DNA of 64,000 bases. It comes from Paracoccus stylophorae (GTDB lineage: Bacteria; Pseudomonadota; Alphaproteobacteria; Rhodobacterales; Rhodobacteraceae). The notes under the pieces are model-generated. The model was not told the DNA's origin. It searched no databases and was given only the letters and a program-made list of their open reading frames with translations. The first letter of the stretch is position 1; each line of letters starts with the position of its first letter. A program made the position numbers and the translations under genes. Shown here one piece after another: positions 17,089 through 24,966 of the stretch. The stretch covers positions 3,391,001 through 3,455,000 of the forward strand of contig NZ_CP067134.1 of assembly GCF_028553765.1 (NCBI RefSeq), written 5' to 3'.

Positions 17089-17826
17089 ATGGGTCACGAG
17101 TCGAGTTGTCTGGTCGCCAAGCTGTCGCATTATGTCACGCTGACCGATGCCGACCGCGAAAAGCTGGCCACGTTCGAAAAGACCGAACGCAGCTTTGCCG
17201 GCGGGACCGAGATCCATCAGGGCGGCGACGAGAATCGCGAACTTTACGTCGTGAAACGCGGCTGGGCGTTCAGCTATACCGACCTGCCCGACGGGCGGCG
17301 CCAGATCGTCAAGATCCATCATCCGGGCGATGTCATCGGCTTTCCCGATGTCGCGCTGAAACACACCACGACCACGCTGCGCACGGTCGAGGATGTGTGC
17401 CTGTGCCCGTTTCCGAAATCCGCGCTTGACCTGATCCTGCGCGAGGCGCCGCGCCTGTCGGCCTTGTTGCTGTCCATCGCGCTGCGCGATCAGGTGGTGT
17501 TCATCGACGTGCTGCGCGCGATGGGACGGATGAGCGCGCGGGAAAAGATCGCCTATATGCTTCTGGACCTGATCGCGCGGCTGCGCATCACCAACCCCGG
17601 CATGACCGACACGTTCCGGCTGCCGATGAACCAGGGCCAGATCGCGGATTATCTGGGCCTGACCAATGTCTATGTCAGCAAGACCTTCATCCGGCTGGAA
17701 CAGGACGGGCTGATCCGGCGGCACGACGGGTATGTGCAGATCCTGGCCGAGGAGCAGATGATCGCGCTGACGGATTTTCAGGACCGTTACGCGCAGATGG
17801 ACACGTCGTGGTTTCCGCAGGCCTGA
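17089..17826 (+). CDS. Crp/Fnr-family transcriptional regulator
   Basis: Regulator of 245 aa with an N-terminal cyclic-nucleotide-type beta-barrel (about residues 20-140, with LYVVKRGWAFSYTDLPDGRR and HHPGDVIGFPDV) and a C-terminal helix-turn-helix (QIADYLGLTNVYVSKTFIRL). It lacks the four-cysteine set that binds the Fe-S cluster in true FNR; only C7 and a CLC pair near residue 110 are seen. It is thus more FixK-like or senses something else. The ATG at 17089 has AAGGTGG at a good distance. It stands alone, upstream of the glycan locus; whether it controls that locus is unknown. Confidence 0.88.
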   Translation: MGHESSCLVAKLSHYVTLTDADREKLATFEKTERSFAGGTEIHQGGDENRELYVVKRGWAFSYTDLPDGRRQIVKIHHPGDVIGFPDVALKHTTTTLRTVEDVCLCPFPKSALDLILREAPRLSALLLSIALRDQVVFIDVLRAMGRMSAREKIAYMLLDLIARLRITNPGMTDTFRLPMNQGQIADYLGLTNVYVSKTFIRLEQDGLIRRHDGYVQILAEEQMIALTDFQDRYAQMDTSWFPQA

Positions 17827-18016
17827 GCCGGCTTTAATCCAGTTTCATGCGCGACGCGCGAATTTCGCCATTCTGGGCGCTTGCCCCGGATGGGCGGCAG
17901 GTCGGGCGGGAACCGCCGGTTGGCGATGATCGTTACGGGCTGAAGCCGATCCGGATGCGGTACAGGCTGCTGAATCACGAGAGAAAATCTGCTCGTTGAC
18001 GCCTTGGGGGTGAACG

Positions 18017-19468
18017 ATGAAACGTCGGCTGGCGACAGTTTGGGGCGCGGTGATCCTTGCGCTGTGGGTACCCTTATTCGGAGTGGCCATTTGCCTGGCC
18101 ATTCTGATCCTGCAACTGGCGCTGATGGTCATGCGCCCGATCATCGCGCGGCTGCCGGCGCGCGCCATCGACAATCCCGGACCCGCATCGCCGCCCTGGT
18201 TCTCCGTCCATGTGGCCACCCATGCCGAGCCGCCCGACATGGTGATCCGGACGCTGCGCGCGCTGCTGGATCAGGACTGGCCGGACCGCGCCTTCGAGAT
18301 CGTGGTGATGGACAACAACACGCGCGATCCGGCGCTGTGGACCCCGGTTCAGGCGTTCTGCGCCGCCCATCCCGGCCGGATCACCTTCCTGCATCGCAAA
18401 AATGTGCAGGCTGCCAAGGCCGGCGCGCTGAACATCGCGCTGGCCCATACCGCGCCCGCCGCGACCCATATCGTGACGGTCGATGCCGATTACGTCGTGC
18501 GGCGCGATTTCCTGTCCACCGCCGCCGCCGCGCTGCGCCGGACCGGCGCCGATTACGTGCAGTTCCCGCAATCCTATGCCGACACCGAGGCGACCGCGCC
18601 CGGCGTGAACGCCGAGCTTGAGGAATATTTCCGCACCGACGCCACCAACGCCGACGAAGCCGATGCGGTGCTGCTGACCGGCACGCTGTGCGTGATCGCG
18701 CGCGACGCGCTGATCAGGGCCGGCGGGTGGCAGGGCGTGACCACGACCGAGGATGCCGAGATGGGCGTGCGGCTGTGCGATACCGGCCATGTCGGGCGGT
18801 TCGTGAACCGGATCGTGGGTCAGGGGCTGCTGCCGATGTCGCTGAAGGATCTGGAAAAACAACGCTATCGCTGGTGCAGCGGCAATTTCCAGACCTTGCT
18901 GCGCCATTCGGGCACGATCCTTGGCGGCGCGAGGCGGCTTGGGCTGCAAAAGCGCCTGGCCATCGTGTCGCAGCTGACGGCGTGGTTCAACCTGACGCTG
19001 ATCCCCTGCCTGCTGCTGCTGGTCTGGTTGGCGATGGGGCGCGAATCGACGGCCGAGGTCGTGCTGGCGGCATCGGTCATCGTTCTCAGCCTGTGCGACA
19101 TCGTCTTGCGGGTCGTGGGGCGGGGGCTGCGCGACGGGTTGGGCTGGCCGGTGATATGTCATGCGCTGGCCTGCCGGATCGCGCTGGCGCCCCGTTCGGC
19201 GATGGCCACGTTCGATGCGCTGTGCGGAAAGAGGCTGGCCTTCGTCGTGACCGACAAATGGGGCAAGGTGGCCGGGCGGGCGCATGTGGCGCATGGGCTG
19301 TTATGCGCCGCGTCGCTGGCCGCGCTGGCCGCGCTGCATCCGGTCCAGCCGCTGGTCGTGGTCGCGCTGCTGACGCTGGCCCTGCCGCTGCCGGCGGCGG
19401 TGATCACCGACAGAAGTCTGCGCAGCTATCGCGCGTCGTGCCTTGCCGCGCGCGAGGTGGCCGCATGA
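18017..19468 (+). CDS. processive-type GT2 glycosyltransferase with membrane helices (cellulose-synthase/NodC-like)
   Basis: Membrane glycosyltransferase of 483 aa. Two hydrophobic stretches lie at residues 8-40, then a GT-A domain with MDNNTRD, the metal-binding VDADYV (156-158), the acceptor/catalytic TTED (243-246) and the Q-x-x-R-W motif QRYRW (282-286). At least three helices follow from about residue 310. D, DxD, ED and QxxRW are the set seen in processive beta-glycosyltransferases such as cellulose, hyaluronan and chitin (NodC) synthases. First of seven genes with overlapping starts and stops. The donor sugar cannot be read from the sequence; GlcNAc or Glc are likely. Confidence 0.88.
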   Translation: MKRRLATVWGAVILALWVPLFGVAICLAILILQLALMVMRPIIARLPARAIDNPGPASPPWFSVHVATHAEPPDMVIRTLRALLDQDWPDRAFEIVVMDNNTRDPALWTPVQAFCAAHPGRITFLHRKNVQAAKAGALNIALAHTAPAATHIVTVDADYVVRRDFLSTAAAALRRTGADYVQFPQSYADTEATAPGVNAELEEYFRTDATNADEADAVLLTGTLCVIARDALIRAGGWQGVTTTEDAEMGVRLCDTGHVGRFVNRIVGQGLLPMSLKDLEKQRYRWCSGNFQTLLRHSGTILGGARRLGLQKRLAIVSQLTAWFNLTLIPCLLLLVWLAMGRESTAEVVLAASVIVLSLCDIVLRVVGRGLRDGLGWPVICHALACRIALAPRSAMATFDALCGKRLAFVVTDKWGKVAGRAHVAHGLLCAASLAALAALHPVQPLVVVALLTLALPLPAAVITDRSLRSYRASCLAAREVAA

Positions 19469-20421
19469 CCCGCGATCCGCTGGCCCCCTTGGTCGATATC
19501 GTTGTTCCCACGTGGAACCGCGCGCATCTGATCGCGGGCGCGATCCGCGCCGCGCTGGATCAAAGCTGGTGGAACATCCGCGTCACGGTGATCGACGATG
19601 CCAGCACCGATGCCGCCCAGGATGCGGTGGTGCCGTTCCTGTCGCATCCGAAGTTCAACTATGTCCGGCTGGGCCGCAATCTGGGGACGGCGCAGGCCAA
19701 GAATGCGGGTCTTTTGCTGACCGATGGCGATGCCGTCACCTTTCACGATTCCGACGACATTCCGCATCGCGACAAGGTTCTGCGTCAGGTCCGGGTGCTG
19801 AGCGCGCAGCATATCGGCGCGGATGGCTGTCTCAACTGGGCGATGGCCGACAAACGCGCGGGTCAGACCCTGCAGGTCGGCGTGGTGCTGACGCATCACG
19901 AGTTGATCCTGCCCGACGGGCGGCGGGTCGAGATCCGGCGCGATCTGTCGTTGCTGGACGATGTGTTTCCCAATCTGCAGATGGGCAGCCAGGTGCCGGG
20001 CGAATGGACACACATCAATTCGGGCCTGTTCCGCGCCGACGTGTTCGCCCGCCTGGGCGGGTTCGAGGACTGCATCGAGGAGGATCGAGAGTTGCGCAAC
20101 CGCCTGATCCTGAACGGCGAGATCGTCTGGATCGTGCCCGAATTGCTGCTGACCAAGATCGAGACGCCGGACAGCCTGACGCAATCGGCGCGGTCAGATT
20201 ACGACAGCGCCCGGCGGCGGGCGGATCGGCAGATGGTCTGGCAGAAGGTCGCGGTCTGGCGCGACAGCCGCCGCGTGGACCCGGTTCCGGTGGACATTCC
20301 CGATCTGGATGTGCGCCTTGTCAGCAACCCCGCCCTGCTGCGCCGCCGCGACATGCCGGTCAGCCCCGCCACGGCCGCGCGGCTGGACCGCATCCTGCCC
20401 CGGACGGTGGCCGCGCAATGA
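19465..20421 (+). CDS. GT2 family glycosyltransferase
   Basis: Soluble GT-A transferase of 318 aa. The N-terminus has the family fold VDIVVPTWNRAHLIAGAIRA and VIDDASTDAAQ, and the metal motif is FHDSDD near residue 95. An INSGLFRADVFARLGGF segment and the acidic EEDREL follow, as in acceptor-binding loops. No membrane helix is seen. Its ATG overlaps the upstream stop by ATGA, and its own stop overlaps the next start the same way, so it is translationally coupled to both neighbours. Specific linkage unknown. Confidence 0.87.
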   Translation: MTRDPLAPLVDIVVPTWNRAHLIAGAIRAALDQSWWNIRVTVIDDASTDAAQDAVVPFLSHPKFNYVRLGRNLGTAQAKNAGLLLTDGDAVTFHDSDDIPHRDKVLRQVRVLSAQHIGADGCLNWAMADKRAGQTLQVGVVLTHHELILPDGRRVEIRRDLSLLDDVFPNLQMGSQVPGEWTHINSGLFRADVFARLGGFEDCIEEDRELRNRLILNGEIVWIVPELLLTKIETPDSLTQSARSDYDSARRRADRQMVWQKVAVWRDSRRVDPVPVDIPDLDVRLVSNPALLRRRDMPVSPATAARLDRILPRTVAAQ

Positions 20422-21476
20422 CGGTGCTGCGCCATCGCGCGCGCCTTCGCGTCGCCATCGTCGATACGTGCAGCGCGAAGGGATACGATCTGCCCGATCT
20501 GGCCGCGCACGGGCTGGGCGGGACCGAGGCCACGATCCTGCGCGTCGCCGTGGCGCTGGCGCCACAGTTCGGCGTCACGCTGTATCAGAACGGACGCGCG
20601 GCGCAGGCCCTGTCGCGGGCGGGCCGGCTGTGTCCGCTTGCGGCGGCGTTCGCGGGTGCGGGGGCCGATGTCATCGTCGTCGTCAACCGCTGGAAGGTCG
20701 CGCTGAAGCTGCGCAGGCGGCATCCGGACACGCCGATCTTTCTGTGGCTGCATGTCCATCCGGGCCGCCACAACCGCGCCATGGGCGCAGCGCTGCGATC
20801 TGCGGATATCGCGGTGATCTGCGTGTCGGCCAGCCATGCCCGCACGCTGACCGCGTTTCTGGGGCCGCAGGCGCTGCCCCGGATCGGCTTCATCCACAAC
20901 CCCATCGCCGACGATCTGCACCCCGACGACACGCCGCGCGATCCGGACCTGCTGCTGTTTGCAAGCTCGCCCCACAAGGGGCTGACCGAGGTGTTCGGGC
21001 AGTTCCGCACGCTGCGCGCCAGCCTGCCGAAACTGCGGCTGGCGGTGGCCGATCCGGGCTATCTGCGGTGGGCGACCGGGCCGGCGCCCGAAGGCGTGGT
21101 CTTTCTGGGCGCGCTGCCGCATCCGGCGCTGATCGCGCAGATGCGGCGGGCGCTGTGCCTGTTCTATCCGCAGACCGGGTTTGCCGAAACCTTCGGGCTG
21201 GTGCTGGCCGAGGCGAATGCGGTGGGCACGCCGGTGCTGGTCCATGACGGGCTGGGTGCCAATGCCGAGATCGTGCGCGATCCAGCGCAGCGCGTGGACG
21301 GGCACGATCCCGACCAGATCCGCGCCCGGATCGAGGCCTGGCGGCGCACCCCGCCTTGCGCAACGCCCGATCCCGCGTTCAGACTGCGCCGTGTCGCGCA
21401 GGACTGGGCGCGGCTTTTGTCGGGGGCGATGCGCACCCCCGCCGCAGCGACGCAAATCGTGGAACACCATGCCTGA
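20418..21476 (+). CDS. GT4-type (GT-B fold) glycosyltransferase
   Basis: Protein of 352 aa with a Rossmann-like N-terminal half (LRVAIVDTCSAKGYDLPDL, then GLGGTEATILRVA). The C-terminal donor domain carries the retaining GT4 E-x7-E signature in FAETFGLVLAEANAVGTPVL near residues 255-275. Nucleotide-sugar dependent, probably adding a residue to the same glycan as the neighbouring GT2 enzymes. Its last eight bases overlap the next gene. Confidence 0.87.
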   Translation: MTVLRHRARLRVAIVDTCSAKGYDLPDLAAHGLGGTEATILRVAVALAPQFGVTLYQNGRAAQALSRAGRLCPLAAAFAGAGADVIVVVNRWKVALKLRRRHPDTPIFLWLHVHPGRHNRAMGAALRSADIAVICVSASHARTLTAFLGPQALPRIGFIHNPIADDLHPDDTPRDPDLLLFASSPHKGLTEVFGQFRTLRASLPKLRLAVADPGYLRWATGPAPEGVVFLGALPHPALIAQMRRALCLFYPQTGFAETFGLVLAEANAVGTPVLVHDGLGANAEIVRDPAQRVDGHDPDQIRARIEAWRRTPPCATPDPAFRLRRVAQDWARLLSGAMRTPAAATQIVEHHA

Positions 21477-22566
21477 CGCCGAAGCCACCTTCATCACATC
21501 CCCCGCAGCGCAAGCCGGCCCCGTCCCGGCCCGCGTGCTGGCGGCGCTGTCGGCCGCCGCCGACGCCGAGGAGCGCGGCGCCGCGCCCATCGCGGCGTCC
21601 GTCGACCTGCTGCGCCGGGCCGGTCTGCTGGAGGATGACGGCACGGCCGATCCCGCGCGCACCGCGCGGGCGCTGATGCAGGTGGGCGGGGTCAATCTGT
21701 CGGTGGGCCGGTTGTGGGAAGGCCATGTCAACGCGCTGCACCTGATTCGCCTGCGGGGAACGTCGGCGCAGCGCGACCGCGTGCGCAAGTGGCTGGCGCA
21801 GGGTGCCCTGTTCGGCGTCTGGGGCGCGGACGGCGTGCCGCCGGTCACGCTGTCGCCCGGCGGCGCGCAGCTGGTGGGGGTCAAGAATTTCGCCTCGGGG
21901 CTCGGCACGCTGAGCCATGCGCTGGTCACGGTTGGGTCGGGGCCGGATGTGCGCCTGGCGCTGATCGAGGTGCGCGCCGGCGACCGTGCCGACCTGTCGG
22001 GCTGGACCGTGCCGGGGATGCGGGCGACCGCGTCGGGCAGTTTCGACATGACCGGCATCGAGCCGGGGCCGGACGGGTGGATCGGCGGGCCGGGCGATTA
22101 CCTGCGCGAACCCTCGTTCGTCGGCGGCGTCTGGCGCATCGCGGCGTTGCAGGCCGGCGCGTCGGCGGGGCTGGTTGACCGGGCCGCGGCATCGCTGCGC
22201 GAGACCGGGCGACTGGCGGCCGAGGCGCAGAAGACGCGGCTGATGACCGCGCTGATGCGGGTCTGGGCGGGCATGGCGCTGACCGAACGCGCCGCTGTCG
22301 CCGCATCCGATCCCGCGATCGCGGCCGAGGATGCGGTCAGCCTGTCGATCTCGGCCCGGCTGTTCACCGAAGAGGCCGCGCTGGCCGCCATCCACGCCGT
22401 CGAGCAAAGCCTTGGCCTGCGCCATTTCGCGCAAGGTTCGCCCACCGGGCGCATGGCGCGGGACCTGTCGGTCTATCTGCGGCAGGCGGCGCGCGATGCG
22501 TTGCTGCAACAGGCGGCCGATCACGTGCTGGGCCGCGATGGCGGCATCGGGGGCCTGCCCGCATGA
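21469..22566 (+). CDS. acyl-CoA-dehydrogenase-like protein of the glycan locus
   Basis: Protein of 365 aa with the acyl-CoA dehydrogenase fold but divergent. It has an N-terminal helical part with a region (MQVGGVNLSVGRLWEGHVNA), a central beta domain (FGVWGADGVPPVTLSP; GVKNFASGLGTLSHALVT) and a C-terminal four-helix region ending LGLRHFAQGSPTGRMARDLS. The canonical active-site glutamate cannot be assigned with confidence. It sits inside a sugar-transferase operon next to PIG-L and methyltransferase genes, away from the fad operon. It is therefore more likely to oxidise an acyl or sugar-linked group in glycan assembly than to serve beta-oxidation. That role is inference. Confidence 0.8.
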   Translation: MPDAEATFITSPAAQAGPVPARVLAALSAAADAEERGAAPIAASVDLLRRAGLLEDDGTADPARTARALMQVGGVNLSVGRLWEGHVNALHLIRLRGTSAQRDRVRKWLAQGALFGVWGADGVPPVTLSPGGAQLVGVKNFASGLGTLSHALVTVGSGPDVRLALIEVRAGDRADLSGWTVPGMRATASGSFDMTGIEPGPDGWIGGPGDYLREPSFVGGVWRIAALQAGASAGLVDRAAASLRETGRLAAEAQKTRLMTALMRVWAGMALTERAAVAASDPAIAAEDAVSLSISARLFTEEAALAAIHAVEQSLGLRHFAQGSPTGRMARDLSVYLRQAARDALLQQAADHVLGRDGGIGGLPA

Positions 22567-23270
22567 ACGACGCATCCGCAACACGATTGGCCGGTGTGTT
22601 CCAGGGGCGCGAACCGCTGGTCGTGCTGGCGCCGCATCCCGACGACGAATCGCTGGCCTGCGGTGCGCTGCTGGCGCGGGGCTTTGCCGGCGCGGGGGCG
22701 CATGTCATCTGCCTGACCGATGGCAGCGCCAGCCATCCGGCGTCACGGCAATGGCCACCCGACCGGCTGGCGGCGCGGCGGCGGGCCGAGTTGTCCGAGG
22801 CCGTCAGCCGGCTTGGCGGCGCCAAGACCGACCTGACATGGCTTGGCCTGCCCGACAGCCGCCTGCATCTGGCCGACCCGATGCGCGTGGCGGAGGATCT
22901 GGACCGGATCGTCACGGGGCTTGGCGCGGCGCATGTCTTCGTGCCCGCCATCGAGGATCATCACGCCGATCACAAGGCGACATTCCGCATCGCCCTGATC
23001 CTGCGGCAGCGGCGGCCCGATCTGACATTCCATGCCTATCCGGTCTGGTCGCGGTGGGACGAGCCCGATTTCGCAGCCATGATCGCCGCCCGCGATCCGG
23101 TATTCGTGCCGCCGGGCCGCATGGCCGGCCGGAAACGCGCCGCGATCCACGCGCATCGCACGCAGATGGGCCGGATCGTGCGGGACGATCCGTTCGGATT
23201 CGTGCTGCCGGACGCGATGATCCGGCGGTTTCTGGACGAGGACGAGATTTTCTGGAGGATGCCGGCATGA
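22563..23270 (+). CDS. PIG-L family (LmbE-like) deacetylase
   Basis: Zinc-dependent N-deacetylase of 235 aa. The metal/catalytic motif PHPDDE is at residues 24-29 and the second metal histidine is in EDHHADHKA. Family members remove acetyl from GlcNAc-linked substrates (GPI precursor GlcNAc-PI, mycothiol and bacillithiol intermediates, teicoplanin glycans). In this operon the likely role is to free an amino group on a GlcNAc unit for further modification. ATG overlaps the upstream stop. Confidence 0.88.
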   Translation: MNDASATRLAGVFQGREPLVVLAPHPDDESLACGALLARGFAGAGAHVICLTDGSASHPASRQWPPDRLAARRRAELSEAVSRLGGAKTDLTWLGLPDSRLHLADPMRVAEDLDRIVTGLGAAHVFVPAIEDHHADHKATFRIALILRQRRPDLTFHAYPVWSRWDEPDFAAMIAARDPVFVPPGRMAGRKRAAIHAHRTQMGRIVRDDPFGFVLPDAMIRRFLDEDEIFWRMPA

Positions 23271-23830
23271 GCGTGGGACGCGATCATCTGCTGTCGGTCT
23301 ATGCCCAATCGTCGGACCCGTGGAATTTCGCCACAAGCGCCTATGAGCAGCAGAAATTCGCGGCGACCTGCGATGCGCTGCTGCGCCCACGCTATCGCGC
23401 GGCGTTCGAGTTGGGGTGCGGCAACGGGCAGCTGGCGCGGCATCTGGTGGGACGGTGCGACCGCTATACCGGGATGGATGCGGTCGCCGTCGCGCTGGAG
23501 GCGGCGCGGCGCACGGTGCCGCAGGCGCGGTTCGTCCAGGGTTTCTATCCCTGCCCGCTGCCGGGCGACGGCTTCGATCTGCTGATCCTGTCCGAGATCC
23601 TGTATTTCCTCGATGCGCGCGACCTGCGCCGGCTGGCCGGCGACATTGCCGCGCAGTTTCCCTTGGCCGAGGTGATCTGCGTGACCTGGCTTGGCCCGAC
23701 CGGGCACGAATTGCAGGGCGAACAGGCGCTGGCGATCTTTGCCGCGGCCCTGGAGACGCATGATTTCACCCTTGTGACGCGGCACGACCGGTATCGGATC
23801 GACCGCGCCCTGCCGAAGAAGCCCGTATGA
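23267..23830 (+). CDS. NodS-like SAM-dependent methyltransferase
   Basis: Class I methyltransferase of 187 aa. The N-terminus SSDPWNFATSAYEQQKFA matches the NodS-type family, followed by SAM motif I FELGCGNGQLARHL (about residues 46-60) and motif FDLLILSEILYFL. NodS N-methylates the deacetylated glucosamine of Nod factor. Here the preceding gene is a deacetylase, so N-methylation of a freed amino group is a reasonable guess. ATGA overlaps exist on both sides. Confidence 0.85.
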   Translation: MSVGRDHLLSVYAQSSDPWNFATSAYEQQKFAATCDALLRPRYRAAFELGCGNGQLARHLVGRCDRYTGMDAVAVALEAARRTVPQARFVQGFYPCPLPGDGFDLLILSEILYFLDARDLRRLAGDIAAQFPLAEVICVTWLGPTGHELQGEQALAIFAAALETHDFTLVTRHDRYRIDRALPKKPV

Positions 23831-24831
23831 GCCGGGCCTTGGACAAGGACATTGCCATCGTCATCCCGGCGCGCAACGAGGCGCGGCGCATCGGGGTCGC
23901 GCTGCGCGCGCTGGCCGGGCAGTCGCCGGACCGGGTGCGGGTATTCGTTATGATCAACAACACCACCGACGCGACCGCCCGCGTGGCACGGCGACAGGCT
24001 GCGCGATGCGGGCTGGATCTGACGATCGTTCAGCGCAGTCTGGACCCCGGCGAAGGCGTGGGCGCGGCGCGGCGGATCGGATGCGCGGCGGCGCTGCGCG
24101 GGATGCCCGGACTGCGCCATATCCTGAACACCGATGCCGACTGCATCGCCGCGCCGGACTGGGTCGCGCGCAATCTGGCGCATCTGCAGCGCGCCGACGC
24201 CGTCTGTGGCCGGATCGAGCCGATCAGCAGCGAGGCCGAGGTGCTGGCGCAGATGGACCCGGTCGCGGCACGGAACGAGGGCATCTATGCCGCGCTGGTC
24301 CGGGAATTCCATGCCCGGCACGCGCCGCATTGCGCGCATCTTGGCGGCACGCACGGACAGGCGGCGGGGGCCAGCCTGGCGGTGACGCGGGCCGCCTATC
24401 TTGCCGCCGGCGGCTTTGCGCCGCAGCCGTGCGGCGAGGATCGCGACCTTGTGCGACGGCTGGGCCAGACGCGGCGTCGGATCGTTCACGCCGACGACGT
24501 GATCGTGCAGGCATCCTGCCGCCTGACCGGGCGCGCCCAGGGCGGCATGTCCGATGCGTTGCGATGGCGCGTGGCCGGCGGCGATTACCTTGTGGATGAC
24601 GGGCTGCCCCGCGCCGACACCCTGCTGAGTGCGCTGAAAACCGGCACTCTGGGCGCGTGGCCGCCGCTGGTGTCCGGGCAGGACCGGCTGCTGGCCAGCG
24701 AATTGCCGCGTCACATCGACATGCTGAGCGCCTGGCTGAACGATGGCCATATGCCCGCCGGTCCGCCCTGCTCCGAAAGCTCTGCGGCGGGGTCGCCGTC
24801 GCGCGCGTTCGCGACCGCCGCCAAGGGCTGA
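23827..24831 (+). CDS. GT2 family glycosyltransferase
   Basis: Transferase of 334 aa, last of the seven-gene glycan operon. It has IAIVIPARNEARRIGVALRA at the N-terminus, VMINNTTD, and the metal motif NTDADC near residue 103. GTHGQAAGASLAVTRAAYLAA and the acidic CGEDRDLVRRL follow as acceptor-site regions. The C-terminal 30 residues are Ser/Ala-rich. No membrane span. The combination of this GT2 with acyl-CoA-dehydrogenase-like, PIG-L and NodS-like genes is known to recur in proteobacteria, but its product is not established. Confidence 0.87.
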   Translation: MSRALDKDIAIVIPARNEARRIGVALRALAGQSPDRVRVFVMINNTTDATARVARRQAARCGLDLTIVQRSLDPGEGVGAARRIGCAAALRGMPGLRHILNTDADCIAAPDWVARNLAHLQRADAVCGRIEPISSEAEVLAQMDPVAARNEGIYAALVREFHARHAPHCAHLGGTHGQAAGASLAVTRAAYLAAGGFAPQPCGEDRDLVRRLGQTRRRIVHADDVIVQASCRLTGRAQGGMSDALRWRVAGGDYLVDDGLPRADTLLSALKTGTLGAWPPLVSGQDRLLASELPRHIDMLSAWLNDGHMPAGPPCSESSAAGSPSRAFATAAKG

Positions 24832-24929
24832 GCCGGCGCGGGAAAGCGTGGCTGTGGCCGGGCGGACACGGTTAACGCCACGCGCAGGACGCCGGGCACA
24901 TGGCTGAAGACGCGGGTGCGTTTTCATGC

Positions 24930-24951
24930 AACCTGAACGCGAAATCAGGTT
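24930..24951 (+). promoter_or_regulatory. stem-loop in the leader of the Hint gene
   Basis: AACCTGA-ACGCGAAA-TCAGGTT forms a 7-bp stem with an 8-base loop, ending 15 bases before the ATG at 24967. It may be an mRNA hairpin or an operator. No T-run follows, so it is not a typical terminator for the glycan operon. Confidence 0.35.
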
Positions 24952-24966
24952 TGCGCGGGAATCAGC

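Noticed and set aside
17905..17917. GGCGG-GAA-CCGCC dyad between the Crp/Fnr gene and the first GT2
   Set aside because: Short GC-only arms are frequent by chance at this composition and no neighbouring promoter element supports it.
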